The position numbers were made by a program, and so were the translations under genes. A DNA stretch of 64,000 bases from Robertkochia flava (lineage in GTDB: Bacteria > Bacteroidota > Bacteroidia > Flavobacteriales > Flavobacteriaceae). The stretch lies in the NCBI RefSeq assembly GCF_020166515.1, contig NZ_JAINZT010000002.1, positions 248,001 to 312,000 on the forward strand. The letters run 5' to 3'. The notes below the pieces were generated by a model. The model worked only from the letters and a program-made list of their open reading frames with translations, did not search any database and was not told the origin of the DNA. Shown here in pieces: positions 54,301 through 63,300 of this stretch (the stretch's first letter is position 1; the number at the start of each line of letters is the position of its first letter).

Positions 54301-57300
54301 TGTTGACTCCAAAAGTACCGGAGCCATAGATAATAATGAGCAATGGCATAACATAGCCATGACACTGAACTCCGGAGGGAATTCCCAGCTAAGGTTCAGA
54401 ATAAGAAGCAATTCCACCTGTTTATCAGGGAACGATATAGCGATCGACGGCCTTCGGGTTTACCAGGTGCCTGAGATCTGTACAGCTGCAGTAGATGTGC
54501 CTATTGTAGTTCAGGACAACGAAGCCTTTGCCGGGGAGATCATTGCGCAAAGCGATCTGAGCTGTGCCAATATGACCAACCCCGACGGTTCTATCACCTT
54601 TGCGGTTTACAATTTTGACCCTGTTACCGGATATGAATACAGCGTGAATGGCGGTCCCTGGATCGCTTCTACAGATGCCCAGGTACAGGTAAATGGTCTT
54701 GGTTTGGGAGCTGTAACGGTAGATGTAAGGGTTCCGGGAGATGGTTCCTGTGATTTTACCATGGATGCATCTGCTCCGATCGGTCAACCCCAGGAACTGG
54801 ATCTGGAATATGAATTGACAAAACAGATCACCTGTGATGCCACCAATCCGGGGGCATCAGTAAACCTGACCGCTACAGGAGGAACTCCTCCATACGAATA
54901 TGGTATTGACGATGGCAGCGGCTCCGGCGTTACCTATGGAGGTAATAGTTTGATAACCGGACTTCTGTCAGGGAACTACGAATTCTGGGTGCGGGATGCC
55001 AATGGTTGTGAAACCAATATCGGCACTCCTGTAGTTTTGGAGGCTCCGGAGCCCATCCTGTTTGATGTGACTCCTACTGTATGTTATAACGGCAGCAATG
55101 GGGAGATCGTGGTAACAGTTACCCAGGGGAACGGAGATTACCAGTTCAGCCTGAACGGCACTGCGTGGTTCAGTCCAGATCCGGCTACGCCCGACACCTA
55201 TACCTTTGGTTCGCTGTCACCGGGCTCGTATAATGTCTATGTAAGAGACGGTTCGAATTGCCAGGAAATGCTCCCGGCTACCATTGATCCGCAAATCGGA
55301 ATTTCCGTTACCTCACAGGCCAATGTAGATTGTTTTGGAGAAGCCAACGGTTCCGCGGTATTAACAGTTACTGATTTTATTCCCCCATACACCTATACCG
55401 TGAACGGAGCAAATGCAGTAACCCAGAGCGGAAGTACGATCAACCTCGATAATTTAAGTGCAGGCACCTATACGGTGGCGGTAACTGATGACCGCGGTTG
55501 TAATACCACAGCCATGGTAACCATAGATGCCCCTGCAGATGCCCTTACCGCTACCCTTGACGTAACCGATCTTTCCTGTGTGGTTACTTCAGGAAGGGTG
55601 GTTGTAAATGCTACTGGAGGATACGGAAATTACAGGTATACCCTGACATATCCTGACGGAACCACGACCCTGCCTCAGAATAACAACAGGTTTACCAACC
55701 TTACCCAGACCGGTACGTATACCGTTACCGTAACGGATGCCGGAGGATGTAACATCCCTCTTGACTTTACACTTAACACACCCGTACCACCCTCCCTAAC
55801 GCTTGGCAGCGCAGGGTGTTACGACGGAACGAATAATGTGACTATTACCGCAACTCCAACCGGAGGAGTGGCGCCTTATACCTATAGAATCAACGGAGGG
55901 GCCTTCCAGGCTTCCAACACCTTTGATGTGGCCCCGGGAACCTATACCGTAACGGTAAGAGACGCCCTTGATTGTGAGGATACCGCGAGCATTACCATCG
56001 ACACTCAGTTGCAACTTACCGCTACAGCAGGGAATATTGCTGCCTGTGGTGGAAATACGGATATTACAGCGACTGCAAGCGGAGGGGACGGAAATTATGT
56101 GTTTGCATTCGTACCTGCAGGACAACCTGTAAGTGCAGGGGATTTTACCCCTTCGAGCACTTATAACACGACCCTTGCAGGGGATTATGACGTGTATGTA
56201 CGCGATAATTCCGGTAATGCGGAGTATTGCGAGACGGTGTATACTATTACCATCGGATCTACGACTCCTGTGGAAATTTTTGAGACCCATGTTAATGTAA
56301 ACTGTAACGGAGCTGCCGACGGAAGCATTTCTTTAAGTGCAACCGGAGGTACAGCGCCTTACCAATACAGTATAGATAACGGATCTACCTTCGTGAATAC
56401 CCCTGATTTCTATAACCTGCCAGCCGGTACCTATGAGGCGGTAGTAAGAGACGTGAACGGGTGTTTAGATAATGTGAGTATTGAGATCGAGCAACCGGAT
56501 CCACTTTCATATACCCATGTGGAAACAGCCTATACCTGTTCTGCGGATGCCCAGACCACCATTACCGCCACCGGTGGAAGTGGTACTTATGAGTTCAGCC
56601 TGGATGGCGGAGCATGGCAAAGCAGCAATGTATTTACCGGATTGCAGGATGGCAGTTATACCATCCGGGTAAGGGATGCCAATGCAGTGTCGTGTACATA
56701 CGAAGATGTGATCATTATTGATCCGCTTCCGGTAGCTCCTGTACTTTCTGCTGCAGTAGCATATACCTGTGACGGCCTTGGCGATATTACCGTGACTCCT
56801 TTTGATGCAGCCTGGACGTATACCTTGCTTGATAACACTGGAGCTCAGGTGGCTGCCCAGACAGGTCCTAATGCCAATATATTTATCGCCCAGGCTTCCG
56901 GAACCTATACCGTGGAGGTGGATTACGGAAGTGACTGTACGACTACCCTTCCGGTAGTAGTGGAGGGCGGACAGGATTTCGGTGCCGGAATTACCGGGGT
57001 TACCCATGTAAGTTGTAACGGGGCCACTGACGGATCCTTAACCTTTGAAGTCACCAATTTTGATACGACTGCGGGTTACCAGTATAGTTATGATGGCGGA
57101 GCTACATGGACTGCTTCAACTTCGGCTACGGAAACCATCAACGGTCTTGCTGCAGGTACCTATACCATCGATATTCAATTTGACTCAGCAGGCTCTTGTG
57201 TTCAGTCTTTAACAGAGACGATCACCCAACCTGATGCACTTACAGCGGGGGGAGCAACTATAGTAGAAGCAACCTGTAATGCCGGAGCAACCGTTCAGGC

Positions 57301-60300
57301 AACAGCATCGGGAGGTACCCGACCCTATGAGTTCAGGTTACTTGATAGTTCTTCAGCCGTTTTCAATGGCTATGATTATTCATCTAATGACACCTTTACC
57401 GACCTCCCTAACGGAGATTATACCATAGAAGTTCGGGATGCGAACGGATGTACAGCTTCATTCCCGATAACCGTAGATGCCCCGACAGATCTCGCATTTA
57501 CCGCTGTTGCGTCTACCTGTTACGCCGGAGATAATAACGGTACGGTAACAGTAACCATTGACCCGGTTAATAATGGGAACGGAAACTTGCAGGTGAGTCT
57601 GAACGGAGGTCCATTTGTACCTCTCAATAATGATCCTACAGGCCATACATTTACCGGACTTTCTGCCGGAAGCTATGATATAGAAGTTCGGGACGGATTT
57701 GGATGTCCGACTGCTCCTCAAACCGTTACCATATCTGAACAGGTCGTAGCCAACGCGATTCTGGATGCCGACCTGACCTGTTCCGCAGATGCACAAATAA
57801 CAGTGAATGCCACCGGAGGCACTGCACCATACACCTTTGCCTGGGGTACGACTGCGTCCGGACCCTTTACGGCCATGGGCTCAAATGTGTTTAACACCAA
57901 TGCTGAAGGAACCTATTATTTTGAGGTTACCGATGTTAATGGATGTAGTGATATTGCCGGACCAGTAACGGTTACCCCGGCAGATCCGCCTGTGTTTACT
58001 TTAACCCAGGTTAGCGACATCCTTTGTTTTGGAGGTAGTAATGGGGCCTTCCAGGTAAATATTGACACTACTGTTGGAGTTGGACCTTATCGTGTGGAGG
58101 TAAATGGGGTGGATTACGGCACTCAGACCACCATTTCCGGTTTAACAGCCGGGACTTATACCGTAGTGGTATTTGACAGCAAAGGTTGTGCTTCTTTACC
58201 ACAGGATATTACGATTGGGGAACCCAGTGAGATCACCTATAACGTTGATCTGGATCCGATCACCTGTTCCCTTTCCGGTTCCGGAACCACTCCGGGAGCA
58301 ATCACAGTTTCCAATGTTAGTGGAGGGACTCCTGGATATACGTATTACCTGACCAGCAATAATGGGTTTAGTGACAGCTTTGTTGCCAACTCGGGAGAGG
58401 ACCACATCTTTACCATTCTTGATTTTGGAATTTACCAGCTGGATATCATTGATTCTAATGGATGCTCCATCAGAAGAGAGGAAATTATAGCCTCTCCGCC
58501 AGATGACCTGGATATAAATATAGCCACCCCTACTGCAGACTGTGTTTCAGGGGGAACAGCCATCGTATCGGTTTCATCCGCGGTAGGTAGCGGTAATTAT
58601 GAGTTTGCGATCCTGGAGACCTTCTCGGCGCCTTACTCAACCAATTATATGGCACCTGATGTTGCAGGTGGAGATACGAAAACATTCACCGGTCTAACAC
58701 CGGGGATTACGTACACCTTTGTGGTACATGACCTGACCACGAATTGTTACTATTTTGAATCTGCCGACGGTCCGATCCTTACACCGTCGAATATGACTAT
58801 TGATAATCTTATTCCAAACAATGTTACCTGTACGGGGGCAGCAGACGGAAGTGTGACCTTTACCTTAGACAATTATGACGGGGGAGCTTCAGCTGTGGAA
58901 TGGGAGATTTTTAATGCACAGACCAACATTACAACCGGACAAACCGGAACCATTGCGGTAAATCCGCCTACCGGACCGGTTACGGAAACCGCAGGTATTC
59001 TTGCTCCGGGTTACTATTATGTGTTGTTCAGGGAGATCGGCGGTGCTTTTGATCAGTGTACCGTAGGTACTCAGGAATTCAGCATTATAGAGTCGACTAA
59101 TCCTTTACAGATTGCGGCAACTTCGATTAATGCTACTTGTAATACCGATGGGGTAATCACCGCTACCGCCCAGTTCGGAACAGCACCTTATACGTTTATT
59201 GTTCAACCGGATACTGCCCCGGCGGTGACCGATCCGCAGGATGCGCTCTGGACTTCAGGGGCACAAAACAGTAACGGGGTATTTAATGTGGCTGCCGGCA
59301 ATTACGTCGTATATGTAAAGGATGCCAATAATTGTATACAGAGTGTGCCGGTAACCGTAGATATCGATCCGCAGCCGGTTATTACTGCTGCAGTAGATGA
59401 TTACTGTGTTTCTGAAGGTAATTTCAGCGCTACTGTTTCACTTACATCCGTTGGTATGCCACCCTACCAGATTCGTGTTGACGGAGCTGCTTTTCAAAAT
59501 GTAAACCTGAGCAGCGGGTCTGCCCAGGTTACCGGGTTGAACTCCGGAACGCATACCATTGAGGTAAGAGACGCTAACGGGTGTACAACTTCAGCGACCA
59601 TTGATATTGTAGAGCCACTGGAATTCTCTGCGGAGGTTTCCAGGCTATTTGACTGTAACGGTCCCGGTGAGATCACCATAAACAACCTGATTGGATCCGG
59701 AAATTATGAGATAGCGATCACCGGTCCCGGAATTGATTTGCCGAGAACTGCAATCGCCTCAGTACCGTTTACCTATACAGATGCCAATGCGGCCGGGGTT
59801 TATTCGATCACGGTTTGGGACATGGCTACAGCTGATGCATGTTCGGTAACCAAAAATGTGGAGATCCTCGCGCCTATCCAGCCAAGTTTTACCCTGCTTC
59901 CGCAGCATGTGAGCTGTAATGGAGGAAACGATGGTTCGATTATCATTAATCAGGTAGATAATGGCACCCTGCCATTAACCTATACCATTAGCCCGATGCC
60001 AGCCGGAGCAAGCTTTAATGCCACAACCAATACTTTTGAAGGGTTAACGGCAGGACCTTATACCATTACCGGTGTTTCAACGGTTAACGGTTGTTCCTTT
60101 GTAGCAAGTACAACAGTTAATGAGCCTACTGCATTAAGTGGACTCACCTTAGTGCCGGATCAATTTGATTGTACCGTAGGAAATACGAGAAATTCTGCCC
60201 GGGTCTCTGCTTCAGGAGTTACCGGAGGAACCCCTCCTTATACCTATACTTTTGTTTATGACAACGGTACAACGGCGGATACCACCGACGACCTTACCCA

Positions 60301-63300
60301 ATCTGGAACAAGTACTTCGTATGTAGTATCTAACCCATTGGGAGGAAGTGTCACTGTTACGGTTTATGATGCCAACGGATGCTCCGATACTCATTCGGAA
60401 ACCATCCTTCCATTTGTAAGACTGGAAGATGTGACAACCCTTGCTACCGATCCTACCTGTTTAACAGGAGACGGAAGTATTACCGTAAACACAACAGTGG
60501 ACCCTGCTTTGGGCACCACCAACCTTCAGTATGACATCCTTCAGATCGGAGGAAGTTATAATGATTCCTTTACAGGAAATACTGCCACACATACGTTTAA
60601 CGGACTTGATTTCGGGGATTACCAGATCACGGTAACCAATACCGAAACCGGCTGCCAGTTGGTAGTAACGGAAAGCCTTAACGATCCGGACACCTTTGAA
60701 CTGGATATCGTTGCGGGAGCAACCTGTTACGGTGCCAGTACCGGTGAGGTAACCATCACGATGATCGACACCGACCCGACAACCAATGGTGACAACGCCG
60801 GAGACTTTAATTATACCATTACCGATACCGGAGGAACTATCGTTGCATCAGGAACAAGTTCGGGGGTTACCCTAACGATCCCAAATCTTCCAGCCGGCAC
60901 CTATGATGTAACGGCTACCCTGGTGGGAGCTCCTCAGTGTACGGTAACAGACTCCTTTATTATTGTGGAGCCAAGCGAGCCGCTTGCTGCAACTACCGTG
61001 GTGACCAATCCAACCTGTTTGGGCAATGATGGCGTGATCGAAATTCTGGCTACCGGAGGATGGGGAGGTATTACCTACTTTGTAGCGGATGTTTCCCAAC
61101 CTGCACCTGCCGGAACTGACTTTGTGAGCAGTCCGAGATTTGAAAATCTGGTAGCCGGAACCTACCAGGTCTGGATCCAGGATCAGAACGGATGTATCGT
61201 TCAGCTTGGAGACGAACTATTGATTGATCCGACTCCGATTACCGCAGATATCACGTCGGCAAATCCAAATTGCGCCGGCCTTTCAGGAGAAATAACTGTT
61301 GAAAATATCGCCGGGGGATACGGAAGTGCCTATACGCTTCAGTTAATTAAAAATGGAGTTCCCTTTGGCGCTCCGGTAACGGGGGTAAATACTACATATA
61401 CCTTTACCGGGTTAGGTGCGGGCACCTACCAGGTGGAAATATCTGATGCCTGGTCGTGTGATGTGGTTATTCCAACTTCGATTGAAATGTATGAGGAATT
61501 TATCGCAGATGCTACCATAGACAGCAACCTTTCCTGTGATGCCACTAATGGTTCTGTAGGTGGACAGATCACCTTGAGTGCCACCGGTGGATCCGGAGAT
61601 TTTGCCTATTCGGCAACATACCCTGATGGAACAACCATCCCGTTTGGCAGTAGTGCTGTATTCTCAGGGCTTACCCTTGACGGAACCTACACCTTTACTG
61701 TAAGGGATAATATTACCCTTTGTGAAGAAACCACAACGATTGAGATGACGGCTCCTGTGATCCCTGTTATTCAGGATATCCTGGAAACCAACGTCACTTG
61801 TTTTGGGAACGATGGAACAGTGACCGTGGAGTTAGATCCGAGCACCATGACTGATCCTCCATATATATATGAGATCAGCCAGGGCGGCAGTGTATTACAA
61901 ACCAATAATGACGGAGTATTCACTGGATTGCCCGATGGCTCTTACGATATTACCGTGACGTCTGATGCCGGATGTTTTGTAACCGGTATCGCTACGGTAG
62001 GAACAGATCCTACCCCGGAGATCGATCTGGAGATCACCGACAATTGTGATCCATCCGGTCAGTATGAGATTACTGTGAATATGACCCAGGAGGGAATTGC
62101 CCCTTACACGCTTAGTGTAAATGGTGCTGTACGTCCTGTTACCATAGACAGCAGTACGCCTTATGTGATTACCGGGCTTTCTGCAGGCACATACGATATC
62201 GCCATTACAGATGCCAATGGTTGTGGGGTGAATGTCACCGGAACCATAGACATCGTGCCTCTTGACTACTCAGCTCAGGTAACAGGATTGTTATACTGTG
62301 ATGGGCCGGCAGCCATCACCATCGATAATATTTCCGGTAGCGGACCTTTTGCATATGCCATAGACGGACCGGGTGCAGCAGACCAGGCTCAAACCACCCT
62401 TGATCCGGCCGGGACAACCTGGAACGGAGCTACCGTGGCAGGAACCTATACCATTACTGTTTATGATCTTAACGGAACCTGTTCCCTTACCAGGGAGGTT
62501 GTGGTTCCGGAAAGAGTGGAACCTGTTATTAACTTGGTGAGCCTTCAGGATCCGTCCTGTTCCGGTGACCTGGGGCAGATCATCGTGTCTTCTCCGGATA
62601 ATGGCATCGGGCCATTCACCTTTGAAATTGTGGATATAGACGGTACGGCTGCAGCGATTGCACCGAATCAGACAGACGGATATACTGCAACCTTCAGCAA
62701 CCTTAACGGGGATACTGCTGGAATTACTTATACCATTAGAGCTACAGCTCAAAACGGATGCGTTGTGGAGATCAGTGAAACAATCACTTCCCCGGAACCG
62801 GTTGCCATGCCAACGCCAAGAGTTACACACTTTAGCTGTAATGCAGGTAGCAACTCGTTCAACAATGCTCTTGTGGTGGTAGACCCTGCAACCATAACAG
62901 GGGGTAGCGGTAGTTATGTACGTTATGCCTTTAACTTTAACGGTGTAACCCAGGTTTCTTCTAATCCTCAGTTTATCGTAACTGACACCAGGGGAGGAAC
63001 TGGTACTGTTACCGTTTACGACAGCAATAACTGTAGTGTAACACGCAACTTTATTATCGATCCGTTTATCGGAATTGAAAATCCCCAGCTTAATGTAGAC
63101 ACCACGGCTACCTGTGTTAACGGAGAAGATGTTACTGTAAGCGTGGATATTTTTGAAGGGCTTTCCGGTACTCCGGGAACCACAGACCTGTTATATACGC
63201 TTACCGATATTAATGGAAATCCATTGGAGAACTCCGGAACTATTACGGCTACGGGAAGCTCCAGCCACACCTTTTCTGGTCTTGCACCCGGAGCATACTT

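Noticed and set aside
54425-63270. Many - strand frames of 60-179 codons opposite the giant adhesin.
   Set aside because: The + strand frame is continuous and full of family motifs; the - strand frames are Ser/Arg/Ile-rich by-products of Thr/Val/Gly repeats.
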